Source: Kosakonia pseudosacchari
GTDB taxonomy: Bacteria; Pseudomonadota; Gammaproteobacteria; Enterobacterales; Enterobacteriaceae
Length of the DNA: 64,000 nt
Direction of reading: 5' to 3'
NCBI RefSeq assembly: GCF_900184035.1
Contig: NZ_FXWP01000025.1
Span: 593,054 to 657,053 of the forward strand
Shown: piece by piece, positions 63,894 to 64,000 of the stretch
How positions within the stretch are numbered: the first letter of the stretch is position 1
How the letters are laid out: every line of letters begins with the position of its first letter
Translations under genes and position numbers: made by a program
The notes under the pieces: generated by a model
The model's input: the letters and a program-made list of their open reading frames with translations, nothing else
Told to the model about the DNA's origin: nothing
Databases searched by the model: none

Positions 63894-64000
63894 AATTGAA
63901 GAGTTTGATCATGGCTCAGATTGAACGCTGGCGGCAGGCCTAACACATGCAAGTCGAACGGTAGCACAGAGAGCTTGCTCTCGGGTGACGAGTGGCGGAC
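63894..64000 (+). rRNA. rrs: 16S rRNA, 5' end (cut by window edge)
   Basis: The sequence AAATTGAAGAGTTTGATCAT marks the mature 5' end, followed by GGCTCAGATTGAACGCTGGC and helix 6. Only 107 bases are in the window. The position behind clpB corresponds to the rrnG operon of E. coli. Confidence 0.97.

Overview
The window is a piece of an enterobacterial chromosome, about 54% GC in its core, closest in gene order and protein sequence to the Enterobacter/Kosakonia/Klebsiella group. The core order ssrA-smpB-ratA-rnfH-bamE-recN-nadK-grpE-corB-ypjD-ffh-rpsP-rimM-trmD-rplS ... aroF-tyrA ... pheA-raiA-bamD-rluD-pgeF-clpB-16S rRNA is the familiar E. coli-type arrangement. Species cannot be fixed from the sequence alone.

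Region 1 (1 to about 18.3 kb) is an AT-richer CP4-57-like genomic island inserted at the 3' end of ssrA (tmRNA). The backbone is recognisable: an IntA-type tyrosine integrase next to ssrA, an AlpA-type regulator, a YfjI-like DUF3987 protein, a YfjJ-like inovirus Gp2 protein, a YfjR-like WYL regulator and, cut by the left edge, a YfjQ-like DUF932 protein. The cargo looks like antiphage defence. There is a two-gene Septu-like ATPase/HNH pair, an unrecognised possible nuclease whose 5' end looks broken, and a three-gene ABC-three-component (ABC-3C) operon made of a PD-(D/E)xK effector, a small middle component and a DUF3732 SMC-like ATPase. A long unrecognised gene is divergent from alpA. A minus-strand operon carries EcsC-family, YaaW-family and WYL-regulator genes plus two small secreted proteins.

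Region 2 (18.3 to 30.4 kb) is conserved core: trans-translation (ssrA, smpB), outer-membrane assembly (bamE), SOS repair (recN with two LexA boxes), NAD kinase, grpE with a sigma-32 promoter, ion transport (corB/ypjD), SRP (ffh) and the rpsP-rimM-trmD-rplS operon.

Region 3 (30.7 to 50.7 kb), between rplS and aroF, is a P2-like locus with a complete contractile tail, baseplate, tape measure, lysis genes and an Ogr-type late activator. It has no capsid, portal, scaffold, terminase or integrase gene. The best reading is a domesticated R-type tailocin. It has three tail-fibre genes, two of them followed by nearly identical fibre-assembly genes. Each cassette ends in its own terminator and is preceded by a TTGG-N12-ACAA Ogr-type box. 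Its regulation can be partly read: a CI-like repressor with a duplicated HTH domain, related palindromes upstream of ogr and in the early region, and a 61-aa gene under a near-consensus LexA box where phage 186 keeps its antirepressor gene tum.

Region 4 (50.8 to 64.0 kb) is core again. It starts with a His/Met-rich DUF2946 protein and a PepSY membrane protein. Then come aroF-tyrA under three TyrR-like boxes, an SMP-30 family gene, pheA with its pheL attenuator, raiA with a consensus CRP site, bamD, rluD-pgeF, clpB with a sigma-32 promoter, and finally the promoters and first 107 bases of a 16S rRNA gene.
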